From positions 1-64,000 of the forward strand of contig JABLXD010000002.1 in NCBI GenBank assembly GCA_013178285.1: a DNA stretch of 64,000 bases, read 5' to 3'. The notes beneath the pieces are model-generated. The model was not told the DNA's origin. It saw nothing but the letters and a program-made list of their open reading frames with translations, and did no database searches. Positions 44,280 to 53,245 of this stretch are shown one piece after another. Origin of the DNA: Methanofastidiosum sp. GTDB lineage: Archaea; Methanobacteriota_B; Thermococci; Methanofastidiosales; Methanofastidiosaceae. Made by a program: the position numbers and the translations under genes. The stretch's first letter is position 1. The number at the start of each line of letters is the position of its first letter.

Positions 44280-44347
44280 TTAGTGTAACAATAATAGTAT
44301 ATAATTATGAGCGCCATTATTAAATATTGATTAATGGTGTTGCTCAT
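44273..44347 (-). CDS. Possible 24-residue small ORF with strong ribosome-binding site
   Basis: ATG at 44347 follows GGAGG at about six bases, one of the best ribosome-binding sites in the window. The product starts MSNTINQYLIM and ends in a hydrophobic, tyrosine-rich run (IIIYYYCYTNI). A second, overlapping minimal ORF starts at the preceding GGAGGG-ATG and encodes nine residues ending QHH. The start codon lies in a hairpin (GAGC...CCATTA / TAATGG...GCTC at 44309-44345). It could be a small membrane peptide or a leader; it ends inside the radical SAM TATA box. Confidence 0.3.
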   Translation of the reverse strand: MSNTINQYLIMALIIIYYYCYTNI

Positions 44348-44370
44348 CTTTTTCCTCCATTTTCCCTCCA

Positions 44371-44390
44371 GGGGGGTTGAAAAACCCCCC
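44371..44390 (-). terminator. GC-rich hairpin with 8-bp stem after the MazG-like gene
   Basis: GGGGGGTT and AACCCCCC form a perfect 8-bp stem with a four-base loop (GAAA on the plus strand, TTTC on the minus). It starts at the stop codon of the MazG-like gene (TAG at 44392-44390). It could end transcription, protect a 3' end or isolate the small ORF that follows. There is no following T-run of the intrinsic-terminator kind; archaeal U-rich stops are absent immediately after. Confidence 0.5.
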
Positions 44391-44734
44391 TAAACAATCT
44401 TATCCGTGTATTTCTTCCATTCTTCCTTCCCAAATCTTTTTTGCATAATTTCAAACTCTGACAAAAAAGAAGACTCTAAATCAATCTCAAATGAATTTGC
44501 AAGTTGCATTAATAAGGATAAAATCTGTCCAAATTCTCTCTTTAGATTCTCGTAATCTGCATCTTTATCGTTTCCCATTCCGCTTTTTTTGTATCCGTCT
44601 TTGTAAAGAATGTATTCTCCAACCTCAGACAGTTCCTCATATAGGTGTATTAATACTAGAGAAGGGGGAAATTTATCCCATCCACGCTCTTCACAAAATA
44701 CTCTATCTTTCCTCTGTATTTCCTTTAAATCCAA
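44390..44734 (-). CDS. MazG-like nucleotide pyrophosphohydrolase
   Basis: From TTG 44734 the product has about 114 residues, beginning with LKEIQRKDRVFCEERGWDKF, then LVLIHLYEELSEVGEYILYKDGY and REFGQILSLLMQLANSFEIDLESSF. These match the EExxE and following helix of MazG-type all-alpha pyrophosphohydrolases that clean non-canonical NTPs. The second conserved ExxD reads REFGQ, so one metal ligand may be altered. The TTG is chosen for GGTGA four bases upstream at the end of the preceding gene; an ATG at 44779 would overlap that gene by 40 bases. Confidence 0.75.
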   Translation of the reverse strand: MDLKEIQRKDRVFCEERGWDKFPPSLVLIHLYEELSEVGEYILYKDGYKKSGMGNDKDADYENLKREFGQILSLLMQLANSFEIDLESSFLSEFEIMQKRFGKEEWKKYTDKIV

Positions 44735-44738
44735 TAAA

Positions 44739-45992
44739 TCACCTTCTTCCAATAAGGTATGTGGAAGTTGCATCTTCAATATCTACTCCGGTGAACTTTC
44801 CCACCACTGCATCTTCTAAAATAACAGGTTTGTTGTTATATATTCTTCCCGTGAACGTTCCATCCCTATTTTTCTCCGTTATCAATGCTTCAAAGCTTCT
44901 ACCAATGTAAGATCTATTTATTTCAGAGGATATCTTTTTCCTTAGAAGATTCAATCTTCTGGACCTCTCCTTAACAATCCATGTGGGTATCTGCTTCATT
45001 TTAGATGAATCTGTCCCTGGCCTTGGTGAAAAACGAGTTAGATTAATCTTGTCTGGCCTTATCTTCTCTATAAGCTTGTAGGTATTTTCAAATGCGGACT
45101 CATCCTCGGTAGGAAATCCAACAATTATATCCGTACATAGATAAAGGTCTTCTATATTCTTTCTAAAAAGTGAAACTGTATCTAGGAATTCTTTGACCGT
45201 GTGCCTTCTATTCATATCTGAAAGAACTTTGTCATCCCCTGACTGAACAGGTACATGTAGAAATCTATACATGTGAGGATCTTTGTAAACTTCAACTAAT
45301 TCCTTTTCAAATTCTTTTATATGATTTGGATTTGCCATCCCAAGTCGTAGCATAAATTTATCGTCTATACTGAAGGTCTTTTTTAGAAGGTTAATGAGAG
45401 TTTCACCCGTGTCGATTCCATATGCAGCTGTATCCTGAGAGGTAAAAAGTATCTCTTTATATCCGTTTGAAAGAGCTTCACTTACTTCTTTTACTATGTC
45501 GTCTATAGGAAAGCTATGGACACTACCCCTTGCAAACCTTGTGCAGCAGAAACTACACCCACCTGCACATCCTTCTGAGATCTGAACAATTGCAGAAGTT
45601 GATTCATCCCTAATCTTCTTAAATGAAGTTTTTGGCCCAAGTCTCCTATTATCCTCAGAGATGAAGATTTTTTTATCTTCAGAGAGTACAACTTCGACTA
45701 TATGATCTAAATCATTGGTGCCTATAATCCCCGAGACTCTTTCATCTATTGCTTGGAGGTTAATTTTAGGAAGGCACCCTGAGACAATGACTCTTTTATT
45801 TTCAAGTAAAGATGAAATTCTTAAGACAATCTTTTTCTCAGTTTGCCCTTTGACCCCACAAGTATTAACAATTACAGTATCTGCTTCATCAATTGAATCA
45901 ACAAGAAAGTCTTTCAAAAGATATTTTAATATCTCGCTGTCTCCTTTATTCTGAGTACAGCCATAAGTTTCAATGAAAATTTTACGCTGCAT
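44739..45992 (-). CDS. tRNA methylthiotransferase, CDKAL1/MtaB type
   Basis: This 417-residue protein has the three-part MiaB-like layout: an N-terminal UPF0004 domain (FIETYGCTQNKGDSE with three Cys binding a cluster), a radical SAM core (CAGGCSFCCTRFARG), and a C-terminal TRAM domain (YIGRSFEALITEKNRDGTFTGRIYNNKPVIL). Archaeal members make the ms2t6A base at tRNA position 37. The KEOPS subunit Pcc1 elsewhere in the window provides the t6A substrate. It is followed by the MazG-like gene with overlap. Confidence 0.92.
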   Translation of the reverse strand: MQRKIFIETYGCTQNKGDSEILKYLLKDFLVDSIDEADTVIVNTCGVKGQTEKKIVLRISSLLENKRVIVSGCLPKINLQAIDERVSGIIGTNDLDHIVEVVLSEDKKIFISEDNRRLGPKTSFKKIRDESTSAIVQISEGCAGGCSFCCTRFARGSVHSFPIDDIVKEVSEALSNGYKEILFTSQDTAAYGIDTGETLINLLKKTFSIDDKFMLRLGMANPNHIKEFEKELVEVYKDPHMYRFLHVPVQSGDDKVLSDMNRRHTVKEFLDTVSLFRKNIEDLYLCTDIIVGFPTEDESAFENTYKLIEKIRPDKINLTRFSPRPGTDSSKMKQIPTWIVKERSRRLNLLRKKISSEINRSYIGRSFEALITEKNRDGTFTGRIYNNKPVILEDAVVGKFTGVDIEDATSTYLIGRR

Positions 45993-46003
45993 TTTTCTAA
46001 ACG

Positions 46004-46261
46004 CTACCCTATCGAATTAATGATTGAAGGCAGAAGTTGAATTACTATGTACACGGCAAATATTACAATCAATATTTCCAATATCTTCTTAGCGTAGTCG
46101 AATCCCAGCCTAAGTAGAACTAAAAGAATTAATATTCCAACTTCATTTACGGCACCCTCTGGGAGGAATCCATTTGTTAGGGTAGAAATTTCTTCTGCTA
46201 TGAACTCGCTGAATGAAAGTATGGCCTCTACAACATTTATGACAAACTGCCCTATATCCAT
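46004..46261 (-). CDS. Small membrane protein (85 aa)
   Basis: The 85-residue protein has an amphipathic N-terminal part (VINVVEAILSFSEFIAEEISTL), a turn, then a hydrophobic region of about 40 residues split by GFDYAKKI (VGILILLVLLRLGFD; ILEILIVIFAVYIVIQLLPSI). It is likely to span the membrane twice. No family recognised. It lies 11 bases upstream of the methylthiotransferase gene, so they may be co-transcribed. Confidence 0.65.
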   Translation of the reverse strand: MDIGQFVINVVEAILSFSEFIAEEISTLTNGFLPEGAVNEVGILILLVLLRLGFDYAKKILEILIVIFAVYIVIQLLPSIINSIG

Positions 46262-46372
46262 ATTTTTAAAATTTAAGAATATACTTATAAGAGTTTTGCA
46301 GTTTTGTAAAGTAAATTTTATAAGGTTGATTTATACTCGACAAATAAAATTATTAAAAAAGAGGTGAGCATA

Positions 46373-46993
46373 TTGTCAATTTTAGATTCATTTAGAAAAA
46401 ATCCATATCAAATAGCAGGCAGTTTACTATTCCTTGCAGGTGTAATTGCCATAATGGGGATAATAACGGCCGAAATTTTCTATCCTTCAGGGTATTCCAC
46501 TTCAAACAGTGAGATAAGTGATTTGGGTGCAACTCGTCCTCCAAATAGTATAATCGTTCAGCCCTCTGCAGTTATTTTCAACTCGACAATGATTATAACG
46601 GGCATAATGACCTTGATAGGGGCATATTGCGTTTTTCTTATCTATAGGAAACTTATCTTTAATATTCCCTTTGGAATATTTGGTCTTGGCATATTAGGTG
46701 TTGGGATATTCCCGGGAAATGTCGAATTATTACACCCTCTGTCTGCATTGATAACTTTCATTTTTGGAGGTATTGCAGCCATTACTTCTTCAAAGGTATT
46801 GGATTCTCCATTTCGATATGTTTCAATCTGTCTTGGGGTAGTTGCGCTCTTCTTCCTTTTCTCTGCCGGTTTCTTTATTCCCCTACTAGGTGGTGGGGGA
46901 ACAGAGAGATGGGTAGCCTATCCTATTGTTATGTGGCTAGTAGGATTTGGAGGGTATTTGCTCGGAGTAAATTCTAAAATTAAAAAAGATTAA
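46373..46993 (+). CDS. DUF998 family membrane protein
   Basis: This protein of about 206 residues has six hydrophobic segments with a DUF998 appearance: QIAGSLLFLAGVIAIMGIITAEIFYPSGY, EISDLGATRPPNS, a LGIGILGVGIFPGN-like middle (LGVGIFPGNVELLHPLSALITFIFGG) and a polar C-terminus. TTG at 46373 is chosen because GAGGTGA (46361-46367) precedes it; a GTG at 46364 lies inside that site. Function unknown. Confidence 0.8.
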   Translation: MSILDSFRKNPYQIAGSLLFLAGVIAIMGIITAEIFYPSGYSTSNSEISDLGATRPPNSIIVQPSAVIFNSTMIITGIMTLIGAYCVFLIYRKLIFNIPFGIFGLGILGVGIFPGNVELLHPLSALITFIFGGIAAITSSKVLDSPFRYVSICLGVVALFFLFSAGFFIPLLGGGGTERWVAYPIVMWLVGFGGYLLGVNSKIKKD

Positions 46994-47017
46994 AGGCAAA
47001 TATTGCCTATTTATTTT

Positions 47018-47674
47018 TTACAATATTTTTTCAAGCAATATCTTGGGATTTTCTTTTATTACTTGTATTGCAGCTTCTTCTTTTAGGCCTGCACCTAAAG
47101 CTACTGTATATGCAAATTCCTGAGTAATTAAGTTGCTTGGAGAATGCGTATCTGTATCCAAAATAAAGTTTTCGCCCAAAGAGGCAACACGTCCATTTCC
47201 AATATTGTGGCCCCCTCTTGCAGTAATCTCTAAGAAGATATCTGATTTATTTGCAAGTTTGGCGTCTTTTTCTTCAATTATTCCTGGATGCGCAAGGATA
47301 TCAACTTCGCCACTTTCAATTGCACTTCTATTTGTTCCTGGCATTACAGGCTCTACAGGTGTTTCCCCATGAACAACCACTATTTTTGCCCCAAGTTTTT
47401 TTGCTTTCAATGCAAGTTTTTTAATAGTCTCTGGAGGGACATGAGTAATTTCAACTCCAGGAATTACTGTTATATCCCAATATTGATTGAGTTCTTCAGA
47501 AACTTTTACGAGATTGGGAACAATAAACTCAATATTTGAAGCATCTGCATGATCTGTTAATGCTATAGCTTTGTGGTCCAAAGCTCTTGCACGTCTTACA
47601 AGTTCTGTAGGTATAAGCTCACCATCAGAAAAGATTGTATGTGTATGAAAATCATATCTTTTTCCTAAATCCAT
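47018..47674 (-). CDS. PHP-family phosphatase, probable histidinol-phosphate phosphatase
   Basis: The 218-residue PHP protein has the metal ligands YDFHTHTIFSDGEL, IALTDHADA, PGVEITHV, VVVHGETP, LAHPG and LDTDTHSPSN. It is the last gene of the histidine operon, 4 bases after hisIE, and no other histidinol phosphatase is in the operon. A PHP enzyme does this step in several lineages (HisK type), so histidinol-phosphate is the likely substrate. The assignment of substrate rests on context. An AGGAAGTGA ribosome-binding site precedes ATG 47674. Confidence 0.82.
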   Translation of the reverse strand: MDLGKRYDFHTHTIFSDGELIPTELVRRARALDHKAIALTDHADASNIEFIVPNLVKVSEELNQYWDITVIPGVEITHVPPETIKKLALKAKKLGAKIVVVHGETPVEPVMPGTNRSAIESGEVDILAHPGIIEEKDAKLANKSDIFLEITARGGHNIGNGRVASLGENFILDTDTHSPSNLITQEFAYTVALGAGLKEEAAIQVIKENPKILLEKIL

Positions 47675-47678
47675 TTAT

Positions 47679-48302
47679 TCACTTCCTTCTTTTTTTTAAT
47701 TCCTCTAATACTGATTCCAGTTTGATGTCTCTTTCAACTAATAAAACAAATAAGTGATAGATTAAATCAGAAGCTTCTTCAACTGTTCTATTCTTGTCTT
47801 CAGAATAGGAGATAATTACTTCGCTTGACTCCTCGCCAATTTTTTTAAGTAGGAGATTCTTATCAGTAAGCAATTTTGTTGTATACGAATCTTTTGGAAG
47901 CTCTTTCTTTCTTTTTTCAATTAATTTGTAAAGTTCATCCAAAATATAAAGCCCGCCTTCGAAGGATTTTTCACCAATTATTTTTCCATCAAGTTTTCTA
48001 AAATAACATGTTGGGTATCCTTCGTGGCATGCTGCACCAACTTGCTCAACTAAGATTAAAATAGAATCTGCATCACAATCATATCTAATCTCTTTGACCT
48101 TTTGGATATTGCCAGATGATTCTCCCTTAAACCAGAATTTCTGTCTGCTCCTTGACCAAAAACAAGTTCTGCCAGTTTCAAGTGTCTTCTTAAGAGATTC
48201 CTCGTTCATATAGGCCGTCATAAGTACTTCTTTTGTATTATACTCCTGAACTATAGCAGGGATAAGTCCTTTTTCATCCCACTTTAAATTAAACTCACTC
48301 AT
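47679..48302 (-). CDS. hisIE: Fused phosphoribosyl-AMP cyclohydrolase and phosphoribosyl-ATP pyrophosphatase
   Basis: The 207-residue protein fuses two consecutive steps. Residues 1 to about 110 are His[50 protein letters not shown] with its zinc cysteines. Residues from about 120 are His[42 protein letters not shown]. The fusion is common in bacteria and less so in archaea. ATG overlaps the hisF stop (ATGA). Confidence 0.95.
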   Translation of the reverse strand: MSEFNLKWDEKGLIPAIVQEYNTKEVLMTAYMNEESLKKTLETGRTCFWSRSRQKFWFKGESSGNIQKVKEIRYDCDADSILILVEQVGAACHEGYPTCYFRKLDGKIIGEKSFEGGLYILDELYKLIEKRKKELPKDSYTTKLLTDKNLLLKKIGEESSEVIISYSEDKNRTVEEASDLIYHLFVLLVERDIKLESVLEELKKRRK

Positions 48303-49054
48303 AATCTTACCGAAACATTTTTTGATCTAAGGTATTCTTTTACCTTTCTAATTGAGTGTTCTTCATAGTGAAAAATTGAAGCTGCAAGTGCTGCATCGGC
48401 TTTGCCTTTAGTCAATGCATCATATATGTGTTCAGCATTTCCTGCCCCGCCTGAAGCTATAACAGGTATCGTCACAGCTTCTGAGATGGCTTTTGTCAGT
48501 GATATATCATAGCCATCTTTTGTACCATCTGCATCCATGCTTGTAAGAAGAATTTCCCCACATCCAAGATTTTCAGCGTTCTTTGCCCATTCAATTGCAT
48601 CTATGCCTGTTGGTGTCCTTCCTCCATGTGTATATACTTCCCAACTGTTTCCTTTTCTTTTAGCATCAATTGCTAGAACTATGCATTGACTTCCAAATAT
48701 TTTAGAGGATTCCTTTATCAAATTGGGATTCTGAACTGCAGACGTATTGAGACTTACTTTGTCTGCACCTGCACGTAATATCGCCTTTATATCTTCAATA
48801 TTTCTTAATCCTCCCCCTACAGTAAATGGAATAAATACTACATCTCCAGTCCTTTCAACTACATCAACCATAATATTCCTTTTATCCGATGAAGCTGTGA
48901 TATCAAGGAACACCAATTCATCCGCACCTTTTTCATCATAAAGCTGTGCCATCTCTACTGGATCTCCTGCGTCTCTGATATCTACAAATTTTATTCCTTT
49001 TACAACTCTTCCCTGGTCAACATCAAGACAAGGAATAATTCTTTTTGCATGCAT
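48299..49054 (-). CDS. hisF: Imidazole glycerol phosphate synthase, cyclase subunit
   Basis: The 251-residue TIM barrel starts [18 protein letters not shown] with the catalytic Asp, and has [50 protein letters not shown] and [10 protein letters not shown]. It forms the synthase with HisH (encoded in the same operon). ATG overlaps the hisB stop as TAATG. Confidence 0.97.
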   Translation of the reverse strand: MHAKRIIPCLDVDQGRVVKGIKFVDIRDAGDPVEMAQLYDEKGADELVFLDITASSDKRNIMVDVVERTGDVVFIPFTVGGGLRNIEDIKAILRAGADKVSLNTSAVQNPNLIKESSKIFGSQCIVLAIDAKRKGNSWEVYTHGGRTPTGIDAIEWAKNAENLGCGEILLTSMDADGTKDGYDISLTKAISEAVTIPVIASGGAGNAEHIYDALTKGKADAALAASIFHYEEHSIRKVKEYLRSKNVSVRL

Positions 49055-49626
49055 TAAATCACACCCTTTGTTGAAAGTAGATCAATTCTCTCATTGAATG
49101 AAGTCGCCATCAAGAGAGCTTTTCCGAATGATTTGAATACCGCTTCCATCTTGTGGTGGTCATCATCTCCATAAAACTCCTTTATGAAAAGATTCAATGG
49201 AACTTTCTGGGCAAAAGAATCGAGAAAATGCAAGAATAGATCTGGTGATACTTCTTCAATCTTATCAAACTTGAAATTTAGGTCAAATTTTGTATAGTGT
49301 CTTCCCCCAATATCAAGGGAAGACATGACTAGACTATCGTCCATGGGTACTGTGGCAAAGCCCACCCTATTGATACCTTTTTTATCCCCTATAGCCTCTG
49401 AGAAGGCCATCCCCATAGCTATCCCTATGTCTTCAACAAGGTGGTGAGTTAAATCGCCTTCCGCCTTTATCTCTAAATCAAAAAGGCTATACCTAGAAAA
49501 CGTTTCAAGCATGTGATCAAAAAATTTCTTTGATGTTGAGATTTTATATTTACCCTGACCGTCAATATTCAATTTAATTTTAATATCAGTTTCCTTTGTT
49601 TTTCTCTCTATCTTTGCTTGTCTCAA
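49054..49626 (-). CDS. hisB: Imidazoleglycerol-phosphate dehydratase
   Basis: The 190-residue protein has the metal-binding motifs [30 protein letters not shown] and [17 protein letters not shown]. It is the stand-alone dehydratase without a fused phosphatase, which agrees with a separate PHP gene at the operon end. The start is TTG at 49626 with GGTGATTTG upstream. Confidence 0.97.
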   Translation of the reverse strand: MRQAKIERKTKETDIKIKLNIDGQGKYKISTSKKFFDHMLETFSRYSLFDLEIKAEGDLTHHLVEDIGIAMGMAFSEAIGDKKGINRVGFATVPMDDSLVMSSLDIGGRHYTKFDLNFKFDKIEEVSPDLFLHFLDSFAQKVPLNLFIKEFYGDDDHHKMEAVFKSFGKALLMATSFNERIDLLSTKGVI

Positions 49627-49632
49627 AACAAA

Positions 49633-50343
49633 TCACCCAAAAACTTTTCTTACTTCTTTTAAGTCAATTTTATTAGTGTAAATTGCTGTACCAACGACAG
49701 CTTTGTTAATCCCTATTTTATCAAGATCTATTAAATTGTCAATTGATGAAATTCCACCTGATGCAATTATTTCCACATCAGTTATTGATAAAAGCTTTTT
49801 ATATAATTCTATATCTGGCCCTTTCATTCTTCCCTCTACACCAATGCTTGTGATAAGGTAAGAGGATGCGTACTCTTCCAGATTTTTTGTTGCATCAAAT
49901 ATTGATAGCCCAGAATCTTGAGTCCATCCAGAAATTGACACCTCTTCTCCTTTAACGTCTAAAGCTATGACTATCCTTTTCTTTCCAAATTGATCTTTTA
50001 TGCTTTTTAGAAGTTCAAGATTTTTAATTGCTGACGTTCCAATTATGAGTTTATCTGCGCCTGCATCTATCAGTTCCCGAAATATTTCTATGCTTCGTAT
50101 TCCTCCACCAACTTCTGCCGGGATTTTGACTTCTGAGAGAATTTTCTTTATTATGTCCCTGTTAGTATCTTTATTATAGATTGCAGCATCAAGATCAATC
50201 AAATGCAAGTAATCCGAATATTCTGCCCACTTTCTTGCAATTGTTAGAGGGTCTGTGTCCTCAAACACTTTAGTAGCAGGATCTCCCCCTACAAGTTGGA
50301 CACATTTCCGATTAAGGATGTCTACTGCGGGCAAAACTTTCAT
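49633..50343 (-). CDS. hisA: ProFAR isomerase
   Basis: The 236-residue half-barrel-duplicate protein starts KVLPAVDILNRKCVQLVGGDP and has IPAEVGGGIRSIE, ADKLIIGTSAI and a phosphate site near the end (IIASGGISSIDNLI). It converts ProFAR to PRFAR. Its ATG overlaps the hisH stop (ATGA). Confidence 0.96.
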   Translation of the reverse strand: MKVLPAVDILNRKCVQLVGGDPATKVFEDTDPLTIARKWAEYSDYLHLIDLDAAIYNKDTNRDIIKKILSEVKIPAEVGGGIRSIEIFRELIDAGADKLIIGTSAIKNLELLKSIKDQFGKKRIVIALDVKGEEVSISGWTQDSGLSIFDATKNLEEYASSYLITSIGVEGRMKGPDIELYKKLLSITDVEIIASGGISSIDNLIDLDKIGINKAVVGTAIYTNKIDLKEVRKVFG

Positions 50344-50951
50344 ATTGTATTCTCCACTATACTTATGTAATTTTTAAGAAGTTTTAATCCTGATTCTCCA
50401 CTCTTTTCAGGGTGGAACTGTGTACCATAGATAAACTCCTTTGCAACTATTGATGGAAACTTTATTCCATATTCAGTTTCTCCAAGGGCATAATCAGGCC
50501 CACAGAATGGAGCATATGAGTGGACAAAATAGAAATAAGACTCATTTTTTATTCCCATGAGAAGCGGATCATCATCTAAAAATTCAATGCTATTCCAGCC
50601 CATGTGCGGAACTTTTAATCCTTCTGGTAGTTTTTTTACCGAGCCAGGTATAAGATTTAATCCCTTGAAGAATCCATTTTCTTCACTATCTGAGAAAAGC
50701 ATCTGCATTCCTAGACATATCCCAAGTATAGGTTTGGTCTCTACCTCTTTTTTTAATACTTTAATAAAAGGGGCTAGATTTTTCATTCCATCCTCGAAAG
50801 CTCCTACTCCCGGCAGAATAAAGCCATCACAATTATTAAAATCCTCTTCTTTATCTATAAAAATGGGTTCTGCTTTTAGAAATCTAAAGGCTTTGTATAC
50901 ACTCTTTAGATTCCCCATACCATAGTCAATAATACCAATTTTAACAGACAT
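50340..50951 (-). CDS. hisH: Imidazole glycerol phosphate synthase, glutamine amidotransferase subunit
   Basis: The 203-residue protein starts IGIIDYGMGNLKSV, has the nucleophile elbow GICLGMQMLF (Cys about 79) and GTQFHPEKSGESGL with the catalytic His and Glu. It supplies ammonia to HisF. ATG at 50951 lies inside the end of hisC with an 11-base overlap. Confidence 0.97.
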   Translation of the reverse strand: MSVKIGIIDYGMGNLKSVYKAFRFLKAEPIFIDKEEDFNNCDGFILPGVGAFEDGMKNLAPFIKVLKKEVETKPILGICLGMQMLFSDSEENGFFKGLNLIPGSVKKLPEGLKVPHMGWNSIEFLDDDPLLMGIKNESYFYFVHSYAPFCGPDYALGETEYGIKFPSIVAKEFIYGTQFHPEKSGESGLKLLKNYISIVENTI

Positions 50952-51990
50952 TTAATATCTCCCTTAAGCTAGAAATGAACTTAACACACTCTTCATACGT
51001 TCCTACAGATACCCTAAGGTAATTCTTACCTTCAAAGTACCGTATTAGGATATTTCTCTTCAACAATCCTTCGTATATTGTTCTTGGATTTTCTGCTTCA
51101 AACAGTATGAAGTTGGCATTTGATTGAATCGGCTTTATCCCTTTTATCTCCTTCATTGCACCATAAAGGTATTTTCGGTTTTCCTTTATTTTTTTAACAG
51201 CATCTTTCATGAAATCTTCGTGCTGAATTGCCATTTCAACTACCTTCATAGAGATAAGATTTAGATTATATGGAAGCATAACTTTGCTCATAGATTCAAT
51301 TAGCGTTTCTGATGCTACGCAATATCCTGTTCTAAATCCTGCAAGCCCAAATGCTTTTGAGAATGTCTTCATGATAATCAGATTATCATACTCATTCAAT
51401 AAGCCTAATCCAGAATGGCCAGAGAATTCAGCATATGCTTCATCAAGGATTACTAGCATCCCAGTATCCAATATCGGCCTAATTTCCTCATCTGGATAAG
51501 CAATTCCCGTAGGATTATTGGGGCTACAAATAATTGCAATCTTGGCATTTTTTGCCTCCATTATAATTTTTTCAAATGGAAGGGTATAATCACTATTAAG
51601 CGAGAGGATTATAGGAACTCCTGAGTACACCCTTGCCACGGAAGAGTAAAGTGAAAAGGTAGGGGAGGGGATCAAAACTTTATCAAGAGGAGATATGAAT
51701 GCTTTGCCTATTGTGTCAAGGATCTCATCGCTGCCATTCCCAACGAGTACATTTTCTTTTTCAAATCCAATATACTCTGCAATTTTGTTTCTTATTTCCG
51801 AATTTGTAACTTCAGGATATCTGTTGAGAGGCATTGATAAGAGACTATCATGTAAGGCCCAAACTACCGCTTCGTTTTTCCATGGTAGTTCATTAGCGTG
51901 TAATCTAGTTTGATTTCCATCTAATATTGAAACTTCTGAGGAGTATGGCTCAAGGCCCTCTAATAGATCCCTATCAAATTTACTTTTCAT
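50941..51990 (-). CDS. hisC: Histidinol-phosphate aminotransferase
   Basis: The protein of about 349 residues is a fold-type I PLP enzyme: NPLNRYPE-like (SMPLNRYPE), NVLVGNGSDEILD, SPNNPTGIAYP, LDEAYAEFSG and the PLP lysine in MKTFSKAFGLAGFRTGY. It acts before histidinol phosphatase. ATG at 51990 is chosen over TTG 51996; it overlaps the hisD stop by 11 bases. The enzyme may also serve the aromatic pathway, whose operon lacks an aminotransferase. Confidence 0.95.
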   Translation of the reverse strand: MKSKFDRDLLEGLEPYSSEVSILDGNQTRLHANELPWKNEAVVWALHDSLLSMPLNRYPEVTNSEIRNKIAEYIGFEKENVLVGNGSDEILDTIGKAFISPLDKVLIPSPTFSLYSSVARVYSGVPIILSLNSDYTLPFEKIIMEAKNAKIAIICSPNNPTGIAYPDEEIRPILDTGMLVILDEAYAEFSGHSGLGLLNEYDNLIIMKTFSKAFGLAGFRTGYCVASETLIESMSKVMLPYNLNLISMKVVEMAIQHEDFMKDAVKKIKENRKYLYGAMKEIKGIKPIQSNANFILFEAENPRTIYEGLLKRNILIRYFEGKNYLRVSVGTYEECVKFISSLREILNVC

Positions 51991-53245
51991 CTTCAAACCT
52001 CACATTTACAGCTTTTTCATGTGCAAATAATCCTTCTGATTTAGCAAGTGTTGAAACTGTAGGCCTATAAGTCTTTAGCCCTTCCTTTGTGACATACTGG
52101 AAGGTATACTTCTTCAAGAAATCGTCAACTGAAAGGCTTGAATAATACTTTGCAAATCCTGAGGTCGGAAGTACGTGATTTGTTCCCGATACATAATCTC
52201 CCATAGCTTCAGGAGAATATTCCCCAAGGAACACCGACCCTGCATTTTTGATTTTTGTGAGAAATGAAAATGGCTCCTTGACCATTATCTCAAGGTGCTC
52301 AGGTGCAAATTCGTTTGAAAGTTCTATTGCTTCATCTATTGAAGATATAATGAAAATGCCGCCCCTCTTTAGAGATTCTTCAAGAATTTCTTTTCTTGGT
52401 AGTACCTTAAGCTCCTTTTCTATTTCTTTCTGAACTTTTTCGGCTAGATTACCTGAAGTTGTCAAGAGATAAGCCGATGCAAGGGGGTCATGCTCAGATT
52501 GCGCTAGCATGTCTAAAGCTATGAATCTTGGATTAGAGCTTTCTTCAGCAATAATCATTACTTCACTTGGGCCTGCAGGAAATTCTGTAGGTGTTTCGAC
52601 AAGTTTTTTTGCCATTGCTACAAATCTATTACCCGGACCAACGATTTTTGAAACTTTCCTAATTGATTCAGTGCCGTATGCAAGAGCGGCTATTGCTTGA
52701 GCTCCCCCTACTTTGTAGATTTCATCTACACCTGCAATATCTGATGCTACTAATACTGCATCATTACATCTGCCATCTTTTCCAGGAGGTGTCACAACTA
52801 CGATTCTAGGAACTCCACATATTTTGGGAGGTATTGCGGCCATTAATACTGTAGAAGGATAAGTTGCCCTCCCTCCGGGCACATAAATGCCTGTGCTATC
52901 CAAGGGCAATATCATCTGCCCTGCAGTAATGCCTTTCTTTTCAAACAAAAATGATTGAGGGAGTTCTCTTCTGTGGAAGTCTTCGATATTATCTGCCGAT
53001 GTTTCAAGAGCTTGAATCAATTCAGTGTCTACGTTGTCATAAGCTTCTGCTATCTCGTCTTGAATTACAAGGAAATCATCTATTCTGACTCCATCAAATT
53101 TCAATGTGTATTCCTTGAGTGCTTCGTCTCCCCTTTTTTCGATGTCATCTAGAATTGACTTTACATAACCATCATCTTCTAGTAAGATCTTTCTCTGTTT
53201 ATTTTTCTCAAATAACTCTTTTGAGCCTTCATAAATTTCAATCAA
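51980..53245 (-). CDS. hisD: Histidinol dehydrogenase
   Basis: The 421-residue enzyme has the family motifs VPGGRATYPSTVLMAAIPP, VGGAQAIAALAYGTESI, VGPGNRFVAMAK, PAGPSEVMIIAEE, AQSEHDPLASAYL with the zinc histidine, and EFAPEHLEIM. It oxidises histidinol to histidine. The start is TTG at 53245, directly following the hisG stop. Confidence 0.97.
   Translation of the reverse strand: MIEIYEGSKELFEKNKQRKILLEDDGYVKSILDDIEKRGDEALKEYTLKFDGVRIDDFLVIQDEIAEAYDNVDTELIQALETSADNIEDFHRRELPQSFLFEKKGITAGQMILPLDSTGIYVPGGRATYPSTVLMAAIPPKICGVPRIVVVTPPGKDGRCNDAVLVASDIAGVDEIYKVGGAQAIAALAYGTESIRKVSKIVGPGNRFVAMAKKLVETPTEFPAGPSEVMIIAEESSNPRFIALDMLAQSEHDPLASAYLLTTSGNLAEKVQKEIEKELKVLPRKEILEESLKRGGIFIISSIDEAIELSNEFAPEHLEIMVKEPFSFLTKIKNAGSVFLGEYSPEAMGDYVSGTNHVLPTSGFAKYYSSLSVDDFLKKYTFQYVTKEGLKTYRPTVSTLAKSEGLFAHEKAVNVRFEDEK

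Noticed and set aside
47018-47674. PHP protein as a third DNA polymerase-linked PHP nuclease
   Set aside because: It has no polymerase domain and ends the histidine operon, so a metabolic phosphatase is more likely.
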